IMG/VR virus record: IMGVR_UViG_3300028829_004116
Coordinates: 1-64,000 of that record
Source of the DNA: a virus
Length of the DNA stretch: 64,000 bases
Strand: one strand, 5' to 3'
Positions 9,580-18,941 of this stretch are shown piece after piece; position 1 is the stretch's first letter; each line of letters starts with the position of its first letter. The notes under the pieces were generated by a model. That model was given only the letters and a program-made list of their open reading frames with translations. It ran no database searches and was not told where the DNA came from. The translations under genes and the position numbers were made by a program.

Positions 9580-10818
9580 ATGACAGGATATTTTAGAACA
9601 ATTGAAGACTTAGAGCGAGCGACCTACGGACTATCCGGAGGAAGTAATATTTTGAAAGCCGCACTTACGGGTATTCACCCTATTCACGATGGTTCGGATG
9701 CAGGATTAACGGGTGGAGATGCTACTTTGTATAACTTGGTTTATGGACAAAAAGTTTGGTCTATGATTAACCGAGAAATTAACGCACTTTCGATGCTTCC
9801 TAAGAAGCCGTGGAAGAGTAGTGGTTGGAGAGTTTTGAAGGGCCGTTCTATCGGTGGAAACGGTGATACTTTTGAACTTGCTGACTTAGACCTTTTGGGT
9901 GGACAAGCAGAAAACACACAGATTTCTGCTATTGATGAAATTGCACCTTCTTTCGCAAACCTAAGTATTTCACCTAAGACAATTGCACACACCTTCGAAC
10001 TTTCGGAGATTGCACAACTTCTTGGAGGAATGGATGATGGTATTGGAGATATTATGTCTACCTATCGAGAAGAAGTTGGTATTTCACACGCAGAAGCGAT
10101 GAACAAAATGGTTCTTACAGATTTAACTGCTAATGGTTTAAATGCACCTGCCGCAAGTGGAAAAGACTACGACAATCCAGAACGCTCTTTGCTTTCACTT
10201 TACAAGATTGTCACTACCTATGCAGAAATTAATGCCGCTTTGACAGAAACTCCAAGAGATGAAGACAGACATAACATTTTTGGTGTTTCTCGTGCTTCGA
10301 CAGGAACAGAATACCTTGAAGCATATGTTGATTCAAATTCGGGAACTGCTCGAAATTTGACTGTTAATATGCTTAATACTGCTCTACGAAACTTAATGGC
10401 TCGTGGCGGTTCACCAAAGGTTATTCTAACTGGATATGACACCATTCAAACATTAGGAGAACTTCTCCAAGCCCAAGAAAGATTCATGGGTCGAACAGAA
10501 GTTGTTCCTTCTCATGCTGGTATTAAGGGAGTTAAGGGAAGAGAAGTCGGATTTAAGGTTGCTACCTATCACGACATTCCTATTATTCCTACTAAGGATA
10601 TGCCAACAGGTGGTAGCGGAATTTCGGATATTCTTATTCTTGATACCGACCATTTGTTCTTGTGTACTCTTAAGCCTACTGAATACTTTGAAGGCGGTAT
10701 GAATACTAAGGAGATTTTCGGTCACGGATTCTTGGGACACCGTGGACTTTACCGAACAATCGCAGAAACAATGTGTACTTATGTGCGTGGACAAGGCAAG
10801 TTAATTGACCTTCAATGA
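9580..10818 (+). CDS. Major capsid protein, HK97 fold
   Basis: 412 residues from the ATG at 9580, preceded by AGAGGTG; an in-frame GTG at 9571 overlaps the protease and is less likely. It follows the protease/scaffold gene, has the usual size, lacks Cys-rich or coiled-coil parts, and shows a Gly-rich N-arm then mixed alpha/beta segments typical of HK97 capsids. Codon choice (AAG, CTT, GGA) is visibly less AT-biased than in neighbouring genes, consistent with very high expression. Identification rests on synteny and overall pattern, not on a catalytic motif. Confidence 0.85.
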   Translation: MTGYFRTIEDLERATYGLSGGSNILKAALTGIHPIHDGSDAGLTGGDATLYNLVYGQKVWSMINREINALSMLPKKPWKSSGWRVLKGRSIGGNGDTFELADLDLLGGQAENTQISAIDEIAPSFANLSISPKTIAHTFELSEIAQLLGGMDDGIGDIMSTYREEVGISHAEAMNKMVLTDLTANGLNAPAASGKDYDNPERSLLSLYKIVTTYAEINAALTETPRDEDRHNIFGVSRASTGTEYLEAYVDSNSGTARNLTVNMLNTALRNLMARGGSPKVILTGYDTIQTLGELLQAQERFMGRTEVVPSHAGIKGVKGREVGFKVATYHDIPIIPTKDMPTGGSGISDILILDTDHLFLCTLKPTEYFEGGMNTKEIFGHGFLGHRGLYRTIAETMCTYVRGQGKLIDLQ

Positions 10819-10829
10819 GGTGATTTAGT

Positions 10830-11189
10830 ATGGCAAGTACATTAGCACTATTAAATGACCACCACGGTCAAAGTTCACCTACTGTTATGGGACACCATTA
10901 CTGCGTTGATGCTACACTAAATATTACTGATTATGCAGTTGCTGGAGAAGTTATTACAGCCGCATCTTTGGGATTAAGTAGTATTACACAGGCTATGATT
11001 TGTGGCTATGAAAGTGTGGCTTATGTTCCTAAAATTAAGGTTGATACCGATGGAACATATACAAGTAGTAGTAGTATTACTGTTCTAGTAATAAATCCAA
11101 GTGGTTCCGATGCTGATGCTATGGCAACAGGTGCAGACGGACTTACTGATTTAGGAATGGTAAGACTACGAGTTTGGGGAACACTTTGA
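10830..11189 (+). CDS. Probable capsid decoration or minor head protein (119 aa)
   Basis: Starts after a perfect GAGGTGATT site, 11 bases beyond the capsid gene. The small beta-rich, Ser/Thr/Gly/Ala-rich sequence contains a H-H-G near the N-terminus. Size and position immediately after the major capsid protein are typical of head decoration proteins. No motif confirms this. Confidence 0.6.
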   Translation: MASTLALLNDHHGQSSPTVMGHHYCVDATLNITDYAVAGEVITAASLGLSSITQAMICGYESVAYVPKIKVDTDGTYTSSSSITVLVINPSGSDADAMATGADGLTDLGMVRLRVWGTL

Positions 11190-11198
11190 GGTGAACCC

Positions 11199-11519
11199 AT
11201 GTTAAGAGTAAAAAATATCACAGGCGGAACTAAGACAATTTTTGGGACTCAATACTTAGGTGGATTGACTTACGAAGTTGATGAGCGTTTGTTGGAATTT
11301 TTTATTAAGAATAAATTTGAAATCTTGGACTCCGTTGAGGCAGAATCAGCACCGGTTGAAGAAACCGTTGTTAAAGAAGTCGATGAAACGGAAGTCCTTG
11401 ATTTCTCTTCTATGACTAAGCGTGAATTACAGGCTTGGTTAAAAGAGCAAGGAATTTCTTATAAATTATCCGACAATAAGGCCGCTTTACTTGGTTTAAC
11501 TGTGACAGAAGAAGAGTAA
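11199..11519 (+). CDS. Head-associated protein with HeH/LEM-like C-terminal domain (106 aa)
   Basis: The first ~45 residues form a small beta domain, followed by an acidic linker rich in Val and Glu. Residues 68-98 read as a helix-extension-helix (T-K-R-E-L-Q-A-W-L-K ... D-N-K-A-A-L-L-G-L), the pattern of HeH/LEM/SAP-like domains often found in small phage head proteins. A GAGGTGAA site precedes the ATG. Probably a head-completion or decoration accessory protein that contacts DNA or capsid. Confidence 0.6.
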   Translation: MLRVKNITGGTKTIFGTQYLGGLTYEVDERLLEFFIKNKFEILDSVEAESAPVEETVVKEVDETEVLDFSSMTKRELQAWLKEQGISYKLSDNKAALLGLTVTEEE

Positions 11520-11564
11520 GGTTTAATACCTAACGCTTCTTAACGATAAATAAGAGGAGATACC

Positions 11565-12038
11565 ATGCCATTTAATTCAACCAAAGTAGACACGACAAGT
11601 AAAGTAATTGCCAACACAGGTGGTAATTTTGAAGGAGTAAATATTTTTAACGGGGCTACGGCATCCGTTGTTTATATTTGTGATAATATTTTTGACCAAG
11701 AAATTCAAGTAAGTACCTATAATAACGACCCAACAGTAACTGTTGAAGACAGTGCGTTATTAACCGTGGGTGATTTAGTGACGGGAACTGGGATTCCTGC
11801 TGATACAAAGGTTTTATCTATTACAGATGGGACTACCATTGAACTTACTGCATCTACAACAGGTGGAAGTTTAAACGGTCCTTTAACATTTGAACCATTA
11901 GATAATACTTTATGTAAATTTCACATAGCCGCAGACAGTACATATTTTTACCGAGGCTTTGACATCATATGTAGAAACGGTATTAGAGTTGTAGCAACCG
12001 ATTGGTCTAATTTAGAAGTTTTTACACTACACAATTGA
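11565..12038 (+). CDS. Beta-rich virion protein with a G-T-G-I-P domain (157 aa)
   Basis: Preceded by GAGGAGATACC. Residues about 45-105 form a beta-rich domain with the hallmark V-x-G-T-G-I-P ... S-I-T-D-G-T-T-I ... G-G-S-L-N-G-P-L-T-F. The same domain type recurs inside the giant tail protein at about 29035-29245. The C-terminus looks like another short beta domain. Probably a structural head or head-tail interface protein. Confidence 0.65.
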   Translation: MPFNSTKVDTTSKVIANTGGNFEGVNIFNGATASVVYICDNIFDQEIQVSTYNNDPTVTVEDSALLTVGDLVTGTGIPADTKVLSITDGTTIELTASTTGGSLNGPLTFEPLDNTLCKFHIAADSTYFYRGFDIICRNGIRVVATDWSNLEVFTLHN

Positions 12039-12048
12039 GGTGGTGTAA

Positions 12049-14739
12049 ATTCCTACTAATATTCCAACCTTTCGTGACCTAACACTTAATAGTCAATGGG
12101 ATATTCAAGTGGCTACGGAGTATATGGCTGACTATATTACTGGGGACAAAGCAGACCTCCCCGGTTTTATTTCGACAAACCATACAGATAGTAGAGGACT
12201 TAAGGGTTATGATGATGATACCTTTGATAGTATAAATCGTAAGGCTTTTGAGATAATTAAAAATAGTAAAATTATAGATTTTTATAATGAAACACAGGCT
12301 GACCAAATTGCGGAAGCACTTGCAAAAACAATAAGAGGACCCGAAGACGACCTTACTATCGGTGATGCTTTAGCGGGTAATGCTCGTAATTTTTTTACAA
12401 CATTAGATTTAGAGAACCCCAATGTAATGAGGTCGATAGGTCAATATGGCTTCGCCCAAGCAATTTCAGCGGGAGGAATGGTTGAACCCGTAAAGGCTTT
12501 ATTGTTTATGAAAAAGGATGAAGCGGGTAGGCCCGTTAGGGATGAAGAGGGAAATCTTGTGCAAAGTGAAGATGCAAAAAATTGGAAAATACGACAAATG
12601 CTTGAAGGTTTGAAGGATGCACAAAATACTTATTTTACAAATACGGCTGAAAGAATGATAAACGCAGAATATTATTCCGATATGAAAGGTTTAATTGGAG
12701 ATAAAATAGAATTGACTAATAATGAATACGATGCCTTTGGTAAAGAATTTGCTAATTGGTCTAATGTTAATATGCCTGAAATTGCAGTAGAAGAAAAAAG
12801 TGATTTAAAGGGTAATGTCTATTATCAACTTCCAAAGCCGGGAGATAAATATATTATAGGTATGGCTAATCTTGACAATGAAGATGTAGGATTTGTTTTA
12901 GATATTATCCGTGAACTAAATATAAACAAGTGGAAGCGTCTTATGAAAAAGGCAGTAAATAATTTAATTAAATTAGATGGAGCAAAACCTCAAGTAAGAG
13001 GTATTACAGAAAAAGAATTAGAAGAAATTCTTGGTGGGGCTAAAAATATTGAAGAAGAATTAACACAAGAATTGAATGATTTAGTTGATGAAGTTGATGA
13101 AAGTGGTATGCCTAAACAAATGGTTGCAGGTCGTAGAGGGTCAAGAGAAAGAGTTACGCCCGGAAATTTAAGTTCGGATAAGCCAAATTTTGAAAGAGAT
13201 TTTACAGAAGATAAACCTGATGAATTTGACGAAAAGGGAAGACTCATTAAACCTCCCGTGAAGGGTAGTGATTATGACCCAGAAAACCCAAGAGTTGACC
13301 GAGATATACAAAGAATTGAAACTGTTAATGTAGAAGATTTAACAAGAGAGTTAACACCTATTACTACATTAAAACAATTTATGGATAATTCTACAATTGA
13401 TGTAAAAATTAATAAAAAAAGTAAAGTCTATACAGTCACAACGAAAGAAGAGGATTGGAATTTATACGAAGAATTTTTGGGAGTTACAGAAGCAGATAGG
13501 GCAGTTATGAAAATTTCAAGCCCCGGAAAATTTGTTAATAAAATGGAAATAAAATCTTTGAAAGGTGAAGATATTGAAGAAGTAGAAGAAGGACTTTCAG
13601 TTGAAATAATTGAAGGAATGTTGGAAATTAAGGAAGATTCCAATAAATTATTTGTAAATATTAAAGATACTTTATCAAGTCTTCTTGAAGATAAGGATAT
13701 TATTTTAAAATATTATAAAATGGTTTCCGAAGATGAAATTAATGATGATGAAATTGAAGAAACAATTAAACCCTTAGAAGAGTACATAGGTGATTTAACT
13801 GAGGAAGAATTATTAGATAAATTAAGTAATTATAGTGATTCGGAAACTTTAAAAAGCGTGTTAATACCCTTTAACAGACTAATTGGAAAAATGAATAACG
13901 CCTTTATTAATTATACAGAAAGTGTAAGAGAATCAAAAGAAGAACAAATTAGGCAGGACAAAGAGGCTGATGAAAGGGGAGAGGAGATTCAAGTAGAAGG
14001 AGAAACTCAAGAAGATAGAATGGACATTAGAGATAATACCGCTATTCAAACATTTGATAATCTATTATCAGCCTATGAAAAAGATATTAAAAAGTTAAGA
14101 GATTACGAATCCTCCGATGATTCAATAGAAGACTTACAAGAAGCGATGGATGAATTTTTGGCTACACCGAAAGGGCTACCCTTTAAAGAAACATATGTAG
14201 ATATTTTAAATGGTGAGGACTTAAACGAAACAAATAGACCTGCTGTTTTACAGCGTTTTAGGGAGTATTATAATATCGAAGAAAGCCGTACAGATGAAGA
14301 TACTAAGAGTATTGTTGAATCTTTAATTAGAGATGATTTAATGGAAGACAAAACTTTGGTTGATATATTTACAGTTGTAATTACAAATGAAAACACTAAT
14401 CCTAAACGATGGGGACAAATGACAAAATATACTTCGGCTGGTAAAATACAATTTAGATTAATTTTTAGAGTATCGGACACGGGAAAAACAACAGCAGAAG
14501 CGCAAATTATATACAATCAAGAGTTTGAAATTAAACCTGTATTAAGTGAAAGTTCAAGAATAGACTTTACCGATAATAAACAACAAGCGGCGGCTTCGAT
14601 AGACAGAAGAGGTGGACAAAGAAGTGTAACCGCTCTCGGAAGAGAGATTAAAGAAAACGGTTTCGGTATAGATAAGAAAAGGAAAGCCTTTATAGACAAG
14701 ATAGTAGAAAGACTACAACAGTTGGAGATGGTGATTTAA
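12049..14739 (+). CDS. Large virion-module protein of unknown function, probable ATT start (896 aa)
   Basis: The frame is open from just after a TAA at 12046-12048. A strong GAGGTGGTG lies at 12037-12045, six bases from an ATT codon at 12049. The next standard candidate, GTG at 12109, has no ribosome-binding site. I therefore place the start at ATT 12049, with GTG 12109 (876 aa) as the alternative. The protein is strongly acidic and helical in the middle (about 280-700), with a more folded C-terminal domain. It is the third very large unidentified protein of the head region. Its stop overlaps the next start (TAATG). Confidence 0.75.
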   Translation: MPTNIPTFRDLTLNSQWDIQVATEYMADYITGDKADLPGFISTNHTDSRGLKGYDDDTFDSINRKAFEIIKNSKIIDFYNETQADQIAEALAKTIRGPEDDLTIGDALAGNARNFFTTLDLENPNVMRSIGQYGFAQAISAGGMVEPVKALLFMKKDEAGRPVRDEEGNLVQSEDAKNWKIRQMLEGLKDAQNTYFTNTAERMINAEYYSDMKGLIGDKIELTNNEYDAFGKEFANWSNVNMPEIAVEEKSDLKGNVYYQLPKPGDKYIIGMANLDNEDVGFVLDIIRELNINKWKRLMKKAVNNLIKLDGAKPQVRGITEKELEEILGGAKNIEEELTQELNDLVDEVDESGMPKQMVAGRRGSRERVTPGNLSSDKPNFERDFTEDKPDEFDEKGRLIKPPVKGSDYDPENPRVDRDIQRIETVNVEDLTRELTPITTLKQFMDNSTIDVKINKKSKVYTVTTKEEDWNLYEEFLGVTEADRAVMKISSPGKFVNKMEIKSLKGEDIEEVEEGLSVEIIEGMLEIKEDSNKLFVNIKDTLSSLLEDKDIILKYYKMVSEDEINDDEIEETIKPLEEYIGDLTEEELLDKLSNYSDSETLKSVLIPFNRLIGKMNNAFINYTESVRESKEEQIRQDKEADERGEEIQVEGETQEDRMDIRDNTAIQTFDNLLSAYEKDIKKLRDYESSDDSIEDLQEAMDEFLATPKGLPFKETYVDILNGEDLNETNRPAVLQRFREYYNIEESRTDEDTKSIVESLIRDDLMEDKTLVDIFTVVITNENTNPKRWGQMTKYTSAGKIQFRLIFRVSDTGKTTAEAQIIYNQEFEIKPVLSESSRIDFTDNKQQAAASIDRRGGQRSVTALGREIKENGFGIDKKRKAFIDKIVERLQQLEMVI

Positions 14740-15827
14740 TGGTTAAAATGATGACACCTTCGGATTCCGGTCTAAATGTAGTTAATTATACACTCGGCAA
14801 CGGGGCTTATACAACGGCTGTAAAGGTAGCCGCACTATTAGGTATTGCAGATTTTACTTCTTCCACTTCTCCTACATTGGCAGAAGTTGGAGATTTGATG
14901 AGAAGGTCCGAGGATTTTATTGACGAATTTACAAACGCTTCATGGAGAGATAATTTAGTAGAAAATGAATTTCACGATTTTACAAGAAGTAATAATTACA
15001 CTTATTTTTACGAAGACTACATTGGCAAAATTAGACTTCACCATGAGAATACTCGGAAAATTTTACGAATTGCTATTTGGGATGGCTCGACATATACAGA
15101 TATAGCATCCGTAGTAGCAACATTGACAGTAGATGATTATACCAATCTTACATCTATTGTTCTTACAGGTGGGGGATTAACTTGGACCCTATCGCCGGAC
15201 AGTTCCGGAATAACCGATAATGATAAGTTTAACAAGGCTTACGGACAAAGAACTACGGCACAGGAAATTTGCTACCTTATTAATGAACAAGTGCCTACAA
15301 TTACCGCCCCCTTTACAGGTGGAACTGGTAAAAAGGTTTTAACAGATGGAACAGACGCATATAATATATCCGACTTCTTTTATGCTAATTTAGAAGAAGA
15401 TGAAACAATTACAATTGTTTCTTTACTCCCCGGTTCGGATGGTTCTAATTGCACACTTGCAGTTAACGGGGGAACTAATTCTCGCACTCAATTTACAAAT
15501 AAAGAAGACTATGACCGTAATGCGGCATGGTGGGATATGAAAGATACGGGAGATATTTTCTTCCGTAGTGAATTTCCTACATATCATAAACATTCGGTAA
15601 AGGTCACATATACTTTTGGACAGACTCGCATTCCTGCCATTATCGAAGATGCGGCTACAAAACTTACCGCCTGTGAACTTATCACAAGTGATGATTCTTA
15701 TGTTTTATTAGGAAATGATTCTACTAATGGCATAGATTTAAAAAGTAAATACGATTCTTATAAAGCAGATGTGGATAAAATTCTACGCATGAAACGCCGA
15801 GTGGTGTATTATTTGGATAGTGATTGA
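14739..15827 (+). CDS. Probable head-tail connector (gp6-like adaptor, extended)
   Basis: The N-terminal ~70 residues carry a helical pattern typical of gp6-like head-tail connectors: a short helix, then S-P-T-L-A-E-V-G-D-L-M-R-R-S-E-D-F-I-D and an F/W-rich segment. A long beta-rich insertion follows, then a C-terminal helical domain (I-E-D-A-A-T-K-L-T-A-C-E-L-I). At 362 residues it is much longer than a classical adaptor. It occupies the expected place between head and tail genes. Confidence 0.6.
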   Translation: MVKMMTPSDSGLNVVNYTLGNGAYTTAVKVAALLGIADFTSSTSPTLAEVGDLMRRSEDFIDEFTNASWRDNLVENEFHDFTRSNNYTYFYEDYIGKIRLHHENTRKILRIAIWDGSTYTDIASVVATLTVDDYTNLTSIVLTGGGLTWTLSPDSSGITDNDKFNKAYGQRTTAQEICYLINEQVPTITAPFTGGTGKKVLTDGTDAYNISDFFYANLEEDETITIVSLLPGSDGSNCTLAVNGGTNSRTQFTNKEDYDRNAAWWDMKDTGDIFFRSEFPTYHKHSVKVTYTFGQTRIPAIIEDAATKLTACELITSDDSYVLLGNDSTNGIDLKSKYDSYKADVDKILRMKRRVVYYLDSD

Positions 15828-15828
15828 T

Positions 15829-16695
15829 ATGTGGGAAAGTCTACTAAAGCAAAACAAAATTCAAAAGGCTGGAAAGAGTACTAGTTATAAAATGTATAGA
15901 GATGCTTTACGAACAGCAGCATTTACGGTTATGGAAAATAAACCTGCTGGAACAGAATTTGACGCTAATGATTTAATTTTAATGAAAGAAGAGATAACAG
16001 AAATTGCTAAAACTTTGGTTCCTGCAAGATTTTTAGGTGGATTTGCTCAATTTAGAAAAAATAAATTTGACAATCAAATGCAAGTAGCGGCAAGAATGAT
16101 GGTCTCTAATGGTATGGCTGAAAAATTAAAAACAGGTAGGGTGGGATATAAACTTACAGGGCAGATGAGAAAGTCTAAAGATTACGGTAAGTCTCCAAAA
16201 AAAATTAGCCCTAAAATGGAAGAAGACATAGAAGAAGTTGTAGCCGATAACGAGTTTGAAAATAACCCCACTCTTTCGGACAAAATTAAACACATACTAA
16301 TGGAAGGTCGTAAAAGCAATAAACCTGCAAGAACTCAAGAAGAAATGGATGAGTTTAAAAGAAAATATCCTAATGTTGATAAGGCTGAAGGTGGTTGTGG
16401 CTGTGGCTGTGATGGTAAAGAAGTTACAAAGGCTTCATCAAAATGTACTAAAAGAACCAAGAAAACTAGTTCTAAAGTAAAGGGGAAAAAATGGACTCAA
16501 TGTGTTCCAACAGCAGAAAAAGGTAAATTTCGCAGGGCAAATTGGGGTCAAGCGGGTGTCAAAGTTACAGGAGATAGTGGAGATACTGAGCGTAAAAAAA
16601 CATTTAGAGCAAGACATAAATGTGAGACTTGTAAATTAAAAAATGGAAAGAAGCGTTATTATTCAAATCAATGTTTGGCTTGTAGGGATTGGTGA
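15829..16695 (+). CDS. W-x-x-L-L-K signature protein with Cys-rich zinc-binding C-terminus (288 aa)
   Basis: ATG 15829 (MWESLLK) is chosen over GTG 15820 because of the signature and the GTGATT-like site before it. An N-terminal helical domain covers residues 1-110. A basic middle holds the C-G-C-G-C cluster, and the last 25 residues contain two C-x-x-C pairs separated by about 15 residues, a classical zinc ribbon. The C-terminal half is very Lys-rich, suggesting nucleic acid binding. It may be a DNA-associated internal virion protein; the family is not recognised. Confidence 0.7.
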   Translation: MWESLLKQNKIQKAGKSTSYKMYRDALRTAAFTVMENKPAGTEFDANDLILMKEEITEIAKTLVPARFLGGFAQFRKNKFDNQMQVAARMMVSNGMAEKLKTGRVGYKLTGQMRKSKDYGKSPKKISPKMEEDIEEVVADNEFENNPTLSDKIKHILMEGRKSNKPARTQEEMDEFKRKYPNVDKAEGGCGCGCDGKEVTKASSKCTKRTKKTSSKVKGKKWTQCVPTAEKGKFRRANWGQAGVKVTGDSGDTERKKTFRARHKCETCKLKNGKKRYYSNQCLACRDW

Positions 16696-16700
16696 TTAAA

Positions 16701-17711
16701 ATGTGGGCGGATATTCTTAAGGCAAGAGCAACAATCAAAGTTAAAGGGGACATTTTTAGAAGATTGCTTCTTAGACATGTGGAAGAAACAGGTTATCAAA
16801 ATGAATATAGAATTAAAGATGTATTAGACAGTATATTCGAGGAATATAAAAGACTATACAGGGAAGATAATGAGGGTAAATCCCCCTCTAAATCGAAGGG
16901 GTCGGGGAGAATAGGAAGCGGACCCACATGGTCAATTCAAAGAGAAAAAATGGGTAGATATATAAATAAATATTTTCCTGAAGGATATAAAAGACAACAT
17001 AGAACAAATGAAATGATTAAACTAAATCAACAAGAAGACCTCGAAAAAATTCGCACAAGTAGAGGTGACAGATTAAGACTTAAAGATTGGGAAGCGTTTA
17101 AAAAGAGTTTAAGGGCCGGTCTTAATACAATAGTTCCAAGAGATATTTATGGTCGTAAATCATCGGTAAGAATAGTTGATGGTAAATTTATTGATAATAA
17201 GGCTACCATTAATATTTCTTTTAGGTCTTTACAAAAAGATAGAAGATATATTCATATTAATTTTATAGAAGAAGACGGTGATTATTATTTTACGACAATA
17301 GAGGGTAATATACAAGTTTTTGATAATGAAGTAATACAAACTGAAGCCCAATTAAGAGAAAAGGTTATAGATTTAGTTGAAGAAATTTACAAAGATGAAA
17401 GAGAGGAATACGATTTAAGGCAAAAGGAAGAAGATGAACTTACAGAAGAAGAAAATATTCGACAATTAGAGGCCGCTAATCCCGATTCTTACTGGGATAG
17501 AGAACGGGCAATGTTGGTTCCTAAAGAAAAACCTCCAGAAGAAGAGGAAACAAGAAGTTTAAATTTGGAAGAAGCGGCTAAATTAGGTGCTAAGGCTAAG
17601 GAAAAGGCAGATAAATTAAAAAATTTACTTGCGGAAAGAAAAAGAAAGAAGTCTTCTATGTCAAATATTAAGCCTACAAGAGGAAAGCGGGGTCGTAAAG
17701 ATGTTCCGTAA
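16701..17711 (+). CDS. W-x-x-I-L-K signature protein, paralogue of 37633 (336 aa)
   Basis: ATG 16701 follows GGTGATT directly, which favours it over the in-frame GTG 16689. After MWADILK comes a domain of about 110 residues with landmarks H-V-E-E-T-G and a F-P-E-G-Y near residue 95. These recur in the same order in the 111-residue protein at 37633. The remainder is charged, with a coiled coil and a basic tail. Function unknown. Confidence 0.7.
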   Translation: MWADILKARATIKVKGDIFRRLLLRHVEETGYQNEYRIKDVLDSIFEEYKRLYREDNEGKSPSKSKGSGRIGSGPTWSIQREKMGRYINKYFPEGYKRQHRTNEMIKLNQQEDLEKIRTSRGDRLRLKDWEAFKKSLRAGLNTIVPRDIYGRKSSVRIVDGKFIDNKATINISFRSLQKDRRYIHINFIEEDGDYYFTTIEGNIQVFDNEVIQTEAQLREKVIDLVEEIYKDEREEYDLRQKEEDELTEEENIRQLEAANPDSYWDRERAMLVPKEKPPEEEETRSLNLEEAAKLGAKAKEKADKLKNLLAERKRKKSSMSNIKPTRGKRGRKDVP

Positions 17712-17907
17712 AATTTTAGAAAAAATGCGTTTGGTTCAACTTGACATGGAAAGCATCTTAGAAACTGTGGTTCAGCAAAATGAAGACATACAGGATTACA
17801 CTGAGAGAACTCTTGGTGAAAAAATGAGCGACGAGATAATGGAACAAGTTATCGAGCAAGAGGTTGTTCAAGTTATTCAAAGAAGAATTGAGGAGGCATT
17901 TGAATGA
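17701..17907 (+). CDS. Small acidic coiled-coil protein (68 aa)
   Basis: The ATG at 17701 is preferred to an upstream in-frame ATG at 17629, which would lie fully inside the previous gene. The product is an almost continuous acidic amphipathic helix (Val/Ile/Glu/Gln heptads), likely oligomeric. The stop overlaps the next ATG as ATGA. Possibly a chaperone or small neck protein; unrecognised. Confidence 0.6.
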   Translation: MFRKILEKMRLVQLDMESILETVVQQNEDIQDYTERTLGEKMSDEIMEQVIEQEVVQVIQRRIEEAFE

Positions 17908-18941
17908 ATTGGTTTGATACTATCTCTAAGAAAAGAGAGAAAGGTATGCGTAAATTAGAAGAAGCCTTGCTTGCCGAGGGATATAAAATTGTTGAAATTG
18001 GTTCAGGTAAACATATAAAAATTAAAGTTAAGCGTTTATCGGAAGTAGACGACCCGAATGCACAAGAAGTACAAACAACTGTAAGTCATGCTGTTTCTCA
18101 GGGTAGAAAAAATGCCGCTATGGTTGTAAATGAAATTATTAATAAATTTACAGGAAGAAGGCGTAGAGGGCAAGGTTCATTTAAATTATCTAATGATAAA
18201 ATTAATACATGGCAAAGTATTCTTAAGATAGAACCGAAAGATAATCCACTGTCGGATGAGTTTGAAACACCGGAAATACCCCAATTAGATAGAGTAAAAT
18301 TAAACCCAAAGGGAAAACCGCACAGACTAATAAACAACTTTCCCATAGCCAAAAAATTTTTTGAAATAAGGAATAGTAGCGATTATAATAATATTTTAAG
18401 AGTAGAAGGTAATTATTGGATTTATGATAACTCCTATTTAGCCTTAGCGTTTAATACTCAATTTAATAAATCAATAATTAACGAACATGATTTAAAATCA
18501 GCCGTTAGAGAAATAGATTTATTTTTAGACGCTGTTCTTGAATTTTACTTGACTATTGATTCTAATTATGAAGAAAGAACTGAGGCAATAGAGGTATATG
18601 CAACTGCTATTTATGAATTTTTAGTTGGAGAATATGAAGGTTCTGCAAGAAGTAAAGCAGTTATTGAAGGCACTGTTGAAGAGGCTATGGAAATTTTAGA
18701 ATCGTTTAAGGGTAAAGTGAAACCTTTAGAAGTAGTTATACAACAAACCTTAGAAGATATAGAAGAAGGCGATACAGAAATAGATTGGGAAACTTTATCG
18801 CAGTTATATGATACGAACTTAGACTTTGACAATCCCCTTGAGGGGGTAGAAGAAGCAGAAAGTGAAGAAGGTATGTCGGCAGTAGACTACGAAGAATTAA
18901 CAACAGAAGAAGAATTAAGGAGGCGAAGAAACCGTGGATGA
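17904..18941 (+). CDS. W-x-x-x-I-S-K signature protein with an internal second copy (345 aa)
   Basis: Begins MNWFDTISK after a GAGG site in an ATGA overlap. A basic N-terminal domain covers about 1-95. At residues 103-108 (nt 18210-18227) a second W-Q-S-I-L-K follows a Lys/Gly-rich linker, so the signature occurs both at the start and between two domains. The C-terminal part is acidic and helical. It lies between head-tail connector genes and the tail terminator. Function unknown. Confidence 0.7.
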   Translation: MNWFDTISKKREKGMRKLEEALLAEGYKIVEIGSGKHIKIKVKRLSEVDDPNAQEVQTTVSHAVSQGRKNAAMVVNEIINKFTGRRRRGQGSFKLSNDKINTWQSILKIEPKDNPLSDEFETPEIPQLDRVKLNPKGKPHRLINNFPIAKKFFEIRNSSDYNNILRVEGNYWIYDNSYLALAFNTQFNKSIINEHDLKSAVREIDLFLDAVLEFYLTIDSNYEERTEAIEVYATAIYEFLVGEYEGSARSKAVIEGTVEEAMEILESFKGKVKPLEVVIQQTLEDIEEGDTEIDWETLSQLYDTNLDFDNPLEGVEEAESEEGMSAVDYEELTTEEELRRRRNRG

